Below are positions 35,684-47,289 of a DNA stretch of 64,000 nucleotides, in pieces. Numbering within the stretch: position 1 is the first letter of the stretch; each line of letters begins with the position of its first letter. The notes under the pieces were generated by a model. The model worked only from the letters and a program-made list of their open reading frames with translations, was not told the origin of the DNA and did no database searches. The translations under genes and the position numbers were made by a program. The stretch lies in contig NC_089242.1 of NCBI RefSeq assembly GCF_000512585.2, forward strand, positions 1,550,001 to 1,614,000. The letters run 5' to 3'. Source of the DNA: Kwoniella bestiolae CBS 10118. Its lineage: Eukaryota > Basidiomycota > Tremellomycetes > Tremellales > Cryptococcaceae.

Positions 35684-37069
35684 ATGTCAGATATACAAAG
35701 TATTAAAATCATCTCGACAGAGGTGGTGGACGTCCCAAAGTCGCATGTAGTGTATGTGATACAGGGTGAGTTCACTTGAATGATCATATAGCGTATCGAA
35801 GGTACAGTGCACGCATGCGTGCATGTCTACCTTGTGGGAATCATGTATCGAGAAGAGGAAGAAGCTGACTCTGCTTCGCAATCACAGTATCCACACCGAT
35901 ACGCACTTGGACAGTCAAAAGGCGGTACTCAGATTTCATCTCTTTGCATTCAGAGTTGAAATCGTCCGTGGGCAAAGAACCGCCGGGGAGTTTGCCAGGG
36001 AAACATTGGAGTTTGATCAAAGGCGTGGGGGATGATAAGGTGGGTTGACTGTTCAAAACGCAGGCAGGCTCTTCATTGTCTTCCCATCACCATTCCATTG
36101 TATCTCTCTCTTGCCGAATTTCTTATCTTCAGTCCCACAGATACACATGAACTAACTGTATATATATATACTTAACTATCACAGCTAATACACGAGCGTC
36201 GTATACTTCTCGAACAATACCTCGTCCTCCTCCTAACATGCAAAGATCCCTCTTTCCGGACTGCATTCGGGTACAAAGACTTCCTCTCCGTCCCTTCCCA
36301 CACCAACCCCAACCCCTCCCATCCGGGTACAATGCACTTCACCTCGCAATCATGGTTACTCGAACATACCTCTGTGCAGAACCTCCTACGTTCCGCCCGA
36401 TCGGCACTGCTCAAACGAGACGCACTAGCTTCGATGGGTGATTCTGTCGCTTCGAGGAGTTCTTCAATAGAAGCTAAGAAGATACTGAAAGATGCTTCGG
36501 GGCGTATACATACTTTGGAGAATGCCCTGGATCTGGAAAGTATGAAAGGTTTGGGAGAGGGGGAGAAGAAGAGGAGAGGGGAGATGGTGGAGCAGTTGAA
36601 AGTTGAGAGGGAGTCGCTTGGGAGGATGGCAGAAGTTGGAATTAGGACTTCCACTTCTGCTTTTTCTAGATCTTCGGCATCCGACCCTCCCAACTCTGTT
36701 AGCTCTTCAGCATTTGCTCCCCCCAATTCTAATGGGGGGTCGATGAACTCGTTACCCGGTGGATTCCCACAGGCGGGACAGGTGAATATAGGAAGAACGT
36801 TCGGTTCCAAACCCCCTCCTCAGGAGACGAGCGAGACCCGTCCACTGGATGATAGGGGTTTGGTGCAGCTGCAAGTTCAGAAGATGGATGATCAGGATGA
36901 TCAGTTGAAGGAATTGTCGAGGTTGTTGTTGAGACAGAAGAAGATGGGAGAGGAGATACATCAGGAGATAGGGGAGCAGAATGAGCTGTTGGATGAGATC
37001 GAGGGCGGGGTTGATAGGACGGGGAGGAAGTTGGGGAAGACTAAGAGGGAGTTGAATAGGTTGGGGTAG
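35684..37069 (+). CDS. VAM7: VAM7-type vacuolar SNARE (PX domain plus Qc-SNARE)
   Basis: Starts MSDIQSIKIISTEVVDVPKS at 35684. The PX domain is clear once introns 35765-35890 and 36040-36181 are removed: TWTVKRRYSDFISLHSELKS, then EPPGSLPGKH and HERRILLEQYLVLLLTCKDP. RRYSDF and PPGSLPGK are the PI3P-binding blocks. The C-terminus is a SNARE helix, MDDQDDQLKELSRLLLRQKK ... GEQNELLDEIEGGVDRTGRK, ending RELNRLG* with no membrane anchor. This PX-plus-anchorless-Qc-SNARE plan is specific to Vam7, which is recruited by PI3P to the vacuole for homotypic fusion. VPS15, needed to make PI3P, is at the right end of this window. The centre (residues about 120-200) is a Ser-rich linker with a coiled coil. 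Confidence 0.92.
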
Positions 37070-37506
37070 TCCCTTTTTGGAGCAGTAGGAGTTATGTGGG
37101 ATGGAGAAGCGGGAAGTGGGAGGATGTTTGATTGGTGGTCGAGAGTAGTGGACGTTTTCATCTGCTGTTTTTAAGATCGCTTCGGATTAGATGTTGGTGA
37201 ATTTGTGAATACTTGTGATTGTTGTATCCCACCTTGTCTATGATATACTCGACTTTCTCTTGCGATCTCTTATTTTATCCGCGGATACATGAAATCTTAT
37301 ATATGTATATACATGATCTACAAATACATACAGTGCACACATACATACTCGTCACCATAACACGAAACACTCATTCAATCGAAAGCAGTTCTCACTGATT
37401 GTCTAAAGAATTACAATAACTATTTAGACATATTACAGATGAATCGAAATTCTACACTTCTTCTCAGTTCGTGTTAATCGTCATTTATTATGTCGAGATC
37501 GTACGC
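37070..37506. other. Convergent 3' region VAM7/RNase III
   Basis: Tail-to-tail spacer, AT-rich with tatatatgtatata at about 37299-37312. No gene seen. Confidence 0.5.
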
Positions 37507-39440
37507 CTAAGGCTCATTCTATCAAGAAAGCAGTCTATCAGCTAAGCCTGGCCATAACACCTTCAGATTTCAAGCTGAAACTTCAACGACTCACAGTCAA
37601 ACCCAACTTCTTCGCCGCCTCCCAGCCAGCAACGTTCCTAGCAGGTCTCTTGAACGGTCTAACAGCCTCTGAAAGCTCGATCCCATCAATCAAGCATTTG
37701 ATCTTCCACAAGAACCCCTGGTTGGTATACATTTTCTCCTCTTGCCATCTCAGTTCCCGTTCCTGCGAGGCGCAATAACATTCCACCAATTTACCCATCC
37801 CCACAGCCTGTTCGTCGATCTTCCTCAACTCGTCTTCATTCTCCAGGTGGATCGATCTTCCGTCGAAGGTCGATCCGATGGTAAGATGATGTTGCTCGAA
37901 TTCCTTCTTCATGTAGTTGTAAAAGAAGTCGTAGAGCGGCTCGTACATCTCTCTTAACCAGGTATCAATCACTCTAATCCCCTCACCTAGTCTGTTTTCG
38001 ACGGGGAAAGAAAAGTAGAGAGCAGCAATGTACGCTTCCATCAGGGCTGCTCTTACGTCCGTCTGGGCTCTGAGGACAGGTAAGAGCTCGGGATGACCGT
38101 TGAGACGTTGAGGGAGGTTGTATAATCCTGAAATGTGGGAGAGGGTCGCGTTGGATACGAGGTGGGCTTTGAGTTTCTATATGATATCGGACGGTCATAG
38201 TTAACTATATGCGGGAGATGAGGAAGAATCAAAGGGCAGACTCACCGTAGCCGTGCCAATGGTCAGGTTGGGTCTGGTCTCATGCAACCAGGTAGTAACG
38301 ATCATACCCAAAACCGAATCACCTAGGTTCAGGCTCAATCAACGTCAGCTATGGTCTCTCCGTTTTCCCGGTGGATTTCAGCTTACCAACATGTTCAAGC
38401 TTTTCATAATGCTTGATCGGATCGTCCTTGGGATCTTCAAACCTTCCTCGGGGCCTTTCGAACAAGCTTTGATGAGTGAAGACCTGCTTGAGCAAATCGG
38501 GATTATCGATAGCTGGCATGGGAGGTAAAGCGAAGACAGGTAATTGTTCGACGGGGATCAACAATGCTTTGGCAGTTGGCCTTTTCTTGAATCGTTTGGA
38601 AGGTAGTGGGAGAGGTAAGATCGGGATGGGAATATTAGGTTTAATGTCTGGTATGGAAGACGGTTCTCTCTCCTGCTTGACGAAGGAGAATACACTTGAT
38701 GCTCTATTTCTTTGGGGGATGTCTTCTGGATACTCGGATTCAGCTTTCCTTTTGCCTAATGCTGTTTCGGAAGGTCTCGGAGGAGGCATGGTAAAGGATG
38801 TTGAGCTTGGGCCGGCAAGTGCGTTGTCTGATGGTGCGAGAGAACCGAGAGCCTTGGCGGTAAGACTGGGAGATGGAACGAACCTTTCGATCTTGATCGG
38901 TCCATTGGGCTGAATAGGAATAGGTCGAGAGAAGGGTGTGTTGATAAGAGGATGATCTTCATCTGATACTTTCTTGAGAAATGGGGATCTGTGATGTGCT
39001 TCACCATCTTCCTTCTTGACTGGTGGAGAGGTAGGAGATAGGGAAGAGAGAGAATGGGAAGACGATGCATGAGCAGGAACAGGTCCAAGCGGTGCAGGTC
39101 TTTGGAAAGACTGATTGGTTTCATCGAACCCTTCTCTGGGTACTCTAGATACTCGTCTTGATCTGTCACCGTTGCTAGTAGGTGGAATCCAAAGTTGATT
39201 CATTTCTTGATTGGTACCAACAAAATCTTCGGTCGGTTGCGAGATGATAGATGGCAGTCGATGCATAACCGCAGGACTTTCGAAACTCCGATTACAGATA
39301 GGAGACAGGGTTGAGGAGGAATCATTTTTTCCTCGAGGTTGAGTGATAGGTGACGGAGGAATCCAAGGTGTATTGGGTCGAATGTCGGGATGAGGAAGAG
39401 GAGGAGGACATCTGTCGGATTGAGAGGATTGAAGTGTCAT
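37507..39440 (-). CDS. Divergent RNase III domain protein with dsRNA-binding domain
   Basis: Starts MTLQSSQSDRCPPPLPHPDI at 39440. The first 300 residues are Pro/Ser-rich and disordered. The RNase III domain then opens PDLLKQVFTHQSLFERPRG, with motif 1 HYEKLEHVGDSVLGMIVTTW (catalytic-type E and D present) and SNATLSHISGLYNLPQRLNG. Motif 2 reads VRAALMEAYIAALYF, where active enzymes have ADxxEAxxGAL: the Glu is kept but the Asp is Ala. A dsRNA-binding domain ends the protein (MGKLVECYCASQERELRWQE ... LWKIKCLIDGIELSEAVRPF, then AAKKLGLT). The end is either LTVSR* at 37583 or, if the strong intron 37510-37591 region is removed, LTNEP* at 37507. Related in plan to Rnt1/Pac1; activity is doubtful. 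Confidence 0.82.
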
Positions 39441-39913
39441 CGCGAACACACTGGTCTCCTAAAGGGATCCGAGATTGTTTTGTACTCGGATTGGAGTCAG
39501 AGATGACAGTGTGGATAGAAGGAAAGAGGAAGATGAAGATGAAGTGAACAAGGATGATGATGATGATGATGATGATGATGCTCTTTTATAGGGTCATTCA
39601 ATCCATCCCTCACTCACAACTCGTGTTTCTTTAGGTGGTCATGACAAGTGGAGGTTGAATCGTAGGTAATTACGTAATGGGCATTCATGTCCCATGTTCC
39701 GTCGGTTTTACCATGACTGTTGTTGTTGTTCTTGTCACTGCTCAGGCGTACTCCATCTCTGATACTCTGTTTCCCATCCTCATCCTCACCCATACCTTGG
39801 ATCTCCCCCATTGTGAATCATCAGATTCTCTCTCATCATCGCATCAATGAAAAATTGAACATCTGAGCGGGGGAGAAAGGAACAGTGGACTGCACAATAA
39901 TCCCAATGTCAAT
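39441..39913. other. Divergent promoter region RNase III/CDCA7-like
   Basis: Head-to-head spacer containing a (GAT)n microsatellite. No gene seen. Confidence 0.55.
39553..39580. repeat. (GAT)9 microsatellite
   Basis: Nine perfect GAT units plus G, located in the upstream region of the RNase III-like gene. Confidence 0.9.
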
Positions 39914-42900
39914 ATGACCTCCTTCAACGCGGCCCCAGCAGCAACCACTTCGTCATTATTTAATAACGTGCATACCGCATCTTCGAGTCGTCATCCGTTA
40001 CTACACAGATCCCCAGAGATTGAAGATGATCTAATAAGCAGGTCAAGCAGCCCGCCAAAGAGTGATCGAAAGGGTAAGGGAAAGGCAATGGCAGTCGAGT
40101 TTGAACTTGAATCTGAAGCTATTACAGAAAGATTGGAAGGAGGGTTGGATGAGGATGAAAGGGAGTTTAGGGAAGAATCGGACACTGAGGGTGAAGCTGA
40201 GGATGAAGAGAATTGTGAGTTTTATTCTCTCACCGCCTTTTTACCCACATCGTCATTCCTTTATATAATCTACCACTGCTTTATGAGATATGACTTATTG
40301 GATTGTCGCTGACATATCGCCATGTGGATTCAAATTGCTTTTCACGTCTCAGACGAAGCTGAGCGTCAACGGCGTATACGCGAGAACCTACAGATCTTAG
40401 CTGGATTGGGAATTGACCCATCCGGATCAGGAAGTAATATAGGTGGTGGTCCCACTTCATCAAATATCAAACAGAATGGCCGGTCTTCACCCCAGCCTCG
40501 ATCTAGTAGGAAGCGGCGGAATGCAGGGGACATACCAATACTGGATAGATCTGGATATATCATATCTCTACCGCCAGAGGGTCAGACGCATACTATGGCA
40601 TGTATAGAGATCCCAAGCGATCGTAAACTCAAGAAAAGGATATCAGATGGGGAATATACAGATTGTTCACATTGGATGGAAGGCGAGGCGAGAAGATGGA
40701 AATTCGGCTTTGGGAAGGGTGGAGATGTTCTTCCCGAGGGAGAGCCTCACGTGATAGGTGGAGTGTCAAAAGATTTCAGATGGAGGAGATGGAGAGGTCT
40801 GGAGAAAGAGCTGAGAAGCGAGATGAAGAAAAGAGGTGAATTGGTAGAGATGGATTCGAGACCTGTTGAAAGGGTGATACCTGAGGGCGTATCTGCTTAT
40901 TCGGTAAGTGCTCGTCTGAGGTATCTGTGTACTAACAGGTCAGGTACATATCAGTGAGCTGATATTCTGCATGACCCGACTAGCTTCTCCCTGGCGACCC
41001 ATGTCATCAATGTAGACGAAAGTCGGATAAGCCAAAGATGAAGTGCAGGAATGTCAATCCGATCTGTAGAGCTACGTTCTGCGAAACCTGCTGTAAACGG
41101 TGAGCTGCTGTCCTTCCTCAAATTCACATTTCCTTCATCGCAATACAACAACTCCCTTAGTCTTATGACCATGTCTGTGGAAGCAGAACAAAGGCAATCA
41201 TCCATTACCCTTTCATCCCTTTGTCCCCTTGTTGTATCCGCCGCATCCTTTGATCTTCCAGCATCTTACCAATTCTCGCAAAGGTCATCAAGCTGACGAC
41301 CATTTTCAATGGTATATACAGATACAGCTATTTCGACTTTGACGAAGATTCCCGATCATTCATTTGCCCACTTTGCAAAGATTGCTGCAATTGCTCCAAC
41401 TGCATCAGAAAAAAAAACCTAGCCCATCTATTGGGCGCATCGAAGGGCAAGATTCAAAGGAAATCAATAAAATACGCTATGGGAGCAGAAGTAGGAGGTG
41501 AAATGAGCGTACAATCATGGTTGGAAAAAGCGGTCAAGGATGTATCGAGAGCACCGTTCGATCTGATCAGGATAGTCGATCACGATAAAGATATAATATC
41601 CCCTGATATACCGCCGGAGGAACAGATAGAAGAAACCATAGTGGTGGAGAACCCTCAACCGAAAAAGGCTAGGAGGAAGAGACTGTCGGAAAAGATCGGC
41701 GAACAGATTGTAGTGGATCCATCGTCGTTGGAGCGGAATGGTGAGATGGAGAAGCCGAAAGCTAAGAGAGGAAGAAAGAAGAAGATTGTGCAAGTGGATG
41801 AAGAGGAAATTATCAATACTTCACCGGTGAGGCCCTCAGTGGAAAAGACCAATAAGCTGGTGGTCAAGCTGAAAATACCTAAACCTGTCCCACCTGGAAC
41901 GAGTCCCGCGATTACGACTCCAGCTGAAAGGGTGAAAGAAGTAGACTCGGATGGAGATACCGTTGGAGACTGGTCGGACGATAATGTCGATGGTGGAGAT
42001 GAATCTTCACTCACCTCGTTATCTTCTTTACCTTCGAAATCACCTGCAATCCCAGCAAGATTACCTTTCCCTCCTCGACCCATCTACGCTCCTATCATGG
42101 ACACAAACGAATACCTATCGACATTACCAGGTGCGGACCAGAATGAATCCATCCCCGTCGCATCGGACGTGGATCTCCACAGCACTCCACTCAAGGAAGA
42201 AACACCTCATACCGACTCGTCAATACACAATGACAGTGGTGATGACCTTTCCCACTCGAGAAAACGCAAAAGACCACCACCAGCAGCGAACATCGTCAGA
42301 GCGCCGAGACACAGTTCGTTCTCCGCTTCTCAATCTAGTCCAATTGGCACACATGAAGAACTGGAATATGCTGCTCCACCTCCAATCTTATCGGTAGATA
42401 ATGGCCCGAGGAATTTGACCAGCGATGGGGATAATCAGCTTTCAGCTGTGCCGCAATTCACGACAGAACAACATCGGAGGTTGGATATGGGACTACCGCC
42501 ACTACTGAGCTCGACATCGACTTCGACTTCCAATCATCAGATGGGATATTGGCAATCTCGCGCAATGGCAGGGTACGATCAGACTTTATATCCCTCTTCG
42601 TTGGAATCCAATCGCCCATCAATCTCACCATCGTCTTCTTTCCTCCCTATCAACTACTCTTCGACAAACAGTAAGTACACTACCAACAATTATCCCTCGC
42701 TACCTCTTGATGCCTACCGCCCAGCGGATTTCATAGGTAATATACCTATAGGCGGACCGCCACCTTACTCCCATTCACCTCCATCAGCCTCATCGAGAAG
42801 ATCCCTGGTACTCAGCCCCAATAGCGAAGCGCAATATCTGAGAATAGGTAATACCGATGGGAACGATAGAATACCTCAGAACCGGACGATATCACCCGGT

Positions 42901-43020
42901 TCTATCACATTGCCTATTCCGAATACGAAGGGGTCGCCGATGGGGCTTGGTCATTTGGATATACTCAGCTCGGCGGCGGAGATTAGGGAAAGCAACCAGG
43001 AGGATCATGGTAGGAGATAG
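39914..43020 (+). CDS. CDCA7-like zf-4CXXC_R1 zinc-finger protein
   Basis: An acidic N-terminus (MTSFNAAPAATTSSLFNNVH; later EDEREFREESDTEGEAEDEE) leads to a cysteine-rich domain: DPCHQCRRKSDKPKMKC, NPICRATFCETCCKRYSYFD and SFICPLCKDCCNCSNCIRKK. This CHQCR ... C..C ... CPxCKxxCNCSxC pattern is the zf-4CXXC_R1 domain of CDCA7/CDCA7L and relatives. Animal and plant CDCA7 partner the remodeller HELLS and support DNA methylation; the fungal role is inferred. A long disordered tail carries basic AT-hook-like KRGRKKK and ends SNQEDHGRR* at 43020. Introns: 40215-40353, 40902-40983 and 41100-41321, the last between the two halves of the zinc domain (CCKR/YSYF). About 930 residues, larger than animal CDCA7. 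Confidence 0.82.
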
Positions 43021-43207
43021 ACTAGGAGAAGTTGCTTGATATTCTGTTGTCATGGGTATATTGGTGCAGAAAGGAGGTTCTAGTCTTGTAGTGAAGGTGG
43101 GAATGAAGTGAGATGCACCATCGTTGTGTGCTTGTGCGTGTATATCTGTGAGGCTACATAGGACGGGTTGCTTGAGGTAAGGAGGCGAGCTGGCAGTATA
43201 TCAGCGG

Positions 43208-43345
43208 ATGGAGGATCAAGAACGTGAAGTGGGAGGAAGGAGGGACGAGGGGCCGAGGGAAATGCGAGGCGAAAGAGGAGGGACGGGGAGAGGCAGAGGC
43301 AGAGGCGGAGGGAGGAGGGGGTTAGAGACAGAAAGGCAAAGACAG
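43208..43345. repeat. Polypurine (G/A) tract with gaggca repeats
   Basis: About 135 bases with very few pyrimidines on the + strand, including ggcagaggcagaggcgga and ggaggaggggg. Could form triplex or G-quadruplex structure. Confidence 0.6.
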
Positions 43346-43654
43346 CAAGCGGAGAAGACGATATATATGACATTGCTCAGTATCGCTTCTTTCACCATGC
43401 ACTGTCGACATTGCTCGAAATCAGTCGCAATTGTAGACACAAAAGACTGAGGGATGATTTTGCAGATGTATGTGTTCAAAGCAGAGATACTACTCAACTG
43501 TAGCTGAAGGCTGAATCCGGATCGTGGTATTGCCAAAAGAGGTAATTTTACATATCAAATATTAGTCACCGAACGCTCCGACCTCGTATGGTGTGATCAT
43601 TTATTATGAGATACTATTCGACTCGTAAGATATTATTATAGACCACTCTGAAGA

Positions 43655-43670
43655 TAAATATATATATATA
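43655..43670 (+). promoter_or_regulatory. TATA-rich element upstream of the CBL-MVK fusion
   Basis: taaatatatatatata lies about 62-77 bases before the ATG at 43732, a suitable place for a TATA box. Confidence 0.45.
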
Positions 43671-43731
43671 CCCAACAAAGACTTATCTTATCTCTTGTAT
43701 AACACATTATCATCACATACATACATACAAG

Positions 43732-46700
43732 ATGACCACCCCATCTACACCTGGCGACTCATCACTCGCCACCTCCGTCTACAGCTTATCATCCAAATCA
43801 CCAACCGAAGCTGAGCAATACAAGGCCAGAGCTGCCAACTGGAGATTCTCAACATTATGCGCTTCAGTAGATAACAAGGATCAATACGGTGCGAGCTCGA
43901 CGCCAATCTATCAGACTGCTACCTTCAAGGGGATGGACGGACAGTATGATTATACGAGGTCTGGTAATCCCACTAGAGGTGGTTTAGGTGGGTTTGATCT
44001 TTACTCCACAAGTATTTCTCATTCTCATCAATTGCCAAAGCTGATATAATATACCTTTGTTCTGCATTGTATAGAGAACCACCTTGCAAGATTATATGGT
44101 GCTACCCAAGCATTCGCCTTATCAACCGGAATGACCTGCCTCGACACAATCTTGCGACTTGTCAAACCTGGAGAAACAGTGTTAGCGGGAGATGACTTGT
44201 ACGGAGGTACCAACCGACTGTTGACCTATCTCGGTACACACGGAGGAGTCAAGGTGATCCACGCAGATACAACTAGGATAGAGGCATTGCGACCATACCT
44301 CCAACCAGGCAACAAAGTCAGGATGGTCCTCCTCGAATCACCCACCAACCCTCTCCTGAAAATCGCAGATCTCGAAGGGATCTCCAAAGAGGTCAAACAG
44401 TCTTCTCCTGATGCGTTGATCGTAGTGGACAATACTATGATGTCACCATACCTCCAACGACCACTGGAACTAGGGGCCGACATAGTCTACGACTCCGGAA
44501 CAAAGTACTTGTCAGGTCACCACGATCTCATGGCTGGTATTATCGCTGTCAAACGACCTGAGATATGCAAAGATATAGCCTTCTTGATCAACTCTGTCGG
44601 ATCAGGATTAGCACCCTTCGACTCGTTCCTCCTTCTCAGAGGAGTCAAGACCATGTCACTTAGAATGGATAGACAGATGGCTACTGCTCAATTGGTAGCG
44701 CTCTATTTGAACTCATTGGGTTTCCTGGTGCACTACCCAGGATTGAAGAGTCACCCAAAGAGGGATATCCACTGGAAACAAGCTACTGGTGCGGGGGCGG
44801 TCTTGTCGTTCGTCACTGGAGATAAAGCTTTGAGTGAGAGGATTGTAGGTGGAACTAGACTTTGGGGGATTAGTGTTTCGTTTGGGGCGGTTAACAGTTT
44901 GATTTCGATGCCTTGTTTGATGTCGTGAGTTACTTTAATCTTCTACATTGAATCATTCCAATACTCCTCATCGCACCATTGTACCACTTCCCTGACTGCT
45001 CGTGCCAAGTCGGCGCTGAAACTATCACTTCATCCAGTCACGCCTCCATCTCTGCCGCTGTACGCGCCGAGCGAGGACTTCCCGAGAACCTCATCCGACT
45101 TTGTGTTGGTATCGAAGATCCTCGAGATCTCATGGACGATCTCGAACATTCCCTCCTATCGGCCGGAGCCATCACCCCCAACCTTTCCCACTCGCCTCTC
45201 TCTAACTCTCGATCTGCCGAGTTATACGTATCAGACCCCGAGGCGTGGATTCTCGAACGAGCCAAGGGATTCAAGAGACCTTCAAGCGAATCAAGCGCTA
45301 TCGATAAACTCGTATCGGGCGTCAAGAAGGGTCTGGGATTCACTGCGGTGGAACGAAAGACGATCGAAGAAGATATTGTCGTTTCCGCACCTGGAAAAGT
45401 CATCTTGTTCGGTGAACATGCCGTTGTACATGGTGTAACTGCTATTGCCTCCTCAGTGAATCTTAGATGTTTCGCTGTGCTTTCACCTAGATCGGATGGA
45501 AAAGTCGCGTTGGAAGTCCCCAATGTAGGTGTGGAAGCCGAGTGGGAGATATCAAAATTGCCTTGGGGATTATTGCCTGTTCACTCAAACACCCATAAAC
45601 ATGTTGCAGACAAGGATCTCGACCCTGCTTTGCTCCAGGCTATTGAAAAATTGGTACATGAGCATAAAGAATTGGGCAAGACGGGTATCAACTCTTGTAT
45701 TGCTTATCTGTACCTTTACATGGTCATGGCTGGTGCTGAATCTGAAGGGTGAGTCACATTTTTCGCTGTTTCTTCCTTCGCCTATGAAATAACATCGTTG
45801 TTTGGAGCTGACAATCCAGTGTTTACAGTCCTGCCGTCACCTTCACCGCTACTGCCAATCTACCAATCTCGGCAGGATTAGGTTCCTCAGCAGCATACTC
45901 CACCTGTATAGCTTCTTCCCTTCTCATCGCCCATTCGCACATCAACAAGCCGAACCAAGATCAGACCCGGTTATCGGAGGGTGAAACCAACATCATCGAC
46001 GGATGGGCATTCTTGTCTGAAAAAGTATTGCATGGTACGCCAAGTGGTATTGATAATGCTGTATCGGTCAGAGGTGGTGCTGTAGCCTTCACCAGAGCTG
46101 TCGGAGGACGAAAAGGTGGTTTGGATGGCTTGCATGGGTAGGTCGGCCCTTGTTCCCTGTCCTCTCCTGGTCTACATCTGCTTACTGATCATTCTTCTTA
46201 TAGATTCTCCTCGATCCGACTTTTGCTCACCAATACCTTGGTACCTAGAGATACTAAATCTCTGGTAGCTGGAGTCAGTGCCAAAAGACTTGCCGAACCC
46301 CATGTAGTCGATCCTATACTCGATGCTATCCAGTCAATAAGCGATGAAGCTTCGACCCTGCTGAGCGGACAAACACAGGTCGAGAGGAGGGATCTGATCA
46401 CTCGATTAGAGGTATGTTCGCGGTGCAGCAGAGTAGCACCACGCAAGTATGCTAAAGCTTCTCACATTTGCAGACTCTGATTCGAGAGAACCACTCTCAC
46501 CTCGTCAACCTCGGTGTATCTCATCCATCGCTCGAAATGGTCGTTCAGGCAACGGCAGCTGAACCCTTCGGTCTCGCTACCAAGCTTACCGGTGCAGGAG
46601 GCGGAGGATGTGCCGTAACGCTGATTCCAGATGGTCAGTCGCAGAACTACCATCAATGAAGAGAGTGATTTGACTAACCTCATTGCATCAAATCCAGACT

Positions 46701-46945
46701 TCCCCCAATCATCGCTGGACGCATTGATAACCACCCTCGAATCACAGGGATTCCAACCTCACCTCACCTCCGTAGGTGGACCAGGATTAGGTATACACGC
46801 ATCTTCGTCTCAGAAGGAGAACAAGGTAAGAACATCTGAAGAAGGAGAGGGGATGACTGTACCTAAACGAGTCACTTTGAGAGAAACTCCTATAGAGGGA
46901 TTACAACATTGGTCGGAGAGGGTCGGCAATTGGGTTCACACGTAA
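43732..46945 (+). CDS. STR3-ERG12: Cystathionine beta-lyase / mevalonate kinase fusion protein
   Basis: One 913-residue frame from seven exons (43732-43987, 44075-44924, 45038-45748, 45829-46137, 46204-46411, 46474-46633, 46698-46945), lengths summing to 2,742 nt. Residues 1 to about 408 are a complete PLP lyase: YTRSGNPTRGGLENHLARLY, AGDDLYGGTNRLL, VVDNTMMSPYLQRPLELGAD, then the PLP lysine in YDSGTKYLSGHHDLMAGI and CLMSHASISAAVRAERGLPE. A linker of about 72 residues follows with no stop and no intron. From about residue 482 it is a complete GHMP mevalonate kinase: SAPGKVILFGEHAVVHG, PISAGLGSSAAYST, HGTPSGIDNAVS and TKLTGAGGGGCAVTL. The lyase makes homocysteine from cystathionine; the kinase phosphorylates mevalonate for sterol synthesis. 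There is no in-frame Met between the linker and the kinase, so a separate kinase start is unlikely. Confidence 0.9.
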
Positions 46946-47289
46946 ATTTCAATACATTGTTTAGATTATTAGGATTAGGTATTGTGTTTTGGGTATGTGT
47001 ATGTGCGATAGATGGATCAGTGTGGTCGAGTACTATCGTTTTGCTTTTGATCGTTTACAGCACCTGTTGGATGTGTGAGCCGAAGTGATTCGCAATATAC
47101 GCCGGCGGTGATTTGTTGATTTTTGTTTGAACACTCAACCTCCACTCTCTGCACATGATCTTCAGTCAATTTCGGTTGTTTTTGCTTTTTCAATGTCTGA
47201 CCACCAAAACTACATATACATACGCTCACACGACCAGATTAGACACATCGCAACGTTCTCGCAAGGTCTTTGCTCTGAAGCCCAGTGGG
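46946..47289. other. Intergenic, fusion gene to UPS1-like gene
   Basis: Short spacer with 3' region and promoter. Short frames here are not supported; the next gene starts at ATG 47290. Confidence 0.55.

Larger units (their letters stand above)
43021..43731. other. Intergenic with polypurine tract
   Basis: 3' region of the CDCA7-like gene, a G/A-rich tract (43208-43345) and the promoter of the fusion gene. No coding frame is supported. Confidence 0.55.

Noticed and set aside
36172..36810. 212-codon minus-strand frame opposite VAM7
   Set aside because: It is the antisense shadow of the VAM7 linker and SNARE-proximal exons; Ser/Glu bias mirrors the sense codons and no domain is visible.
38756..39169. 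137-codon alternative frame in the RNase III-like gene
   Set aside because: Overlaps the disordered N-terminal coding exon in another frame on the same strand; His/Leu/Pro-rich translation with no domain.
45390..46945. Mevalonate kinase as a separate gene
   Set aside because: There is no in-frame ATG between the lyase C-terminus and the kinase ATP motif, no stop, and no promoter-like gap; the frame is continuous.
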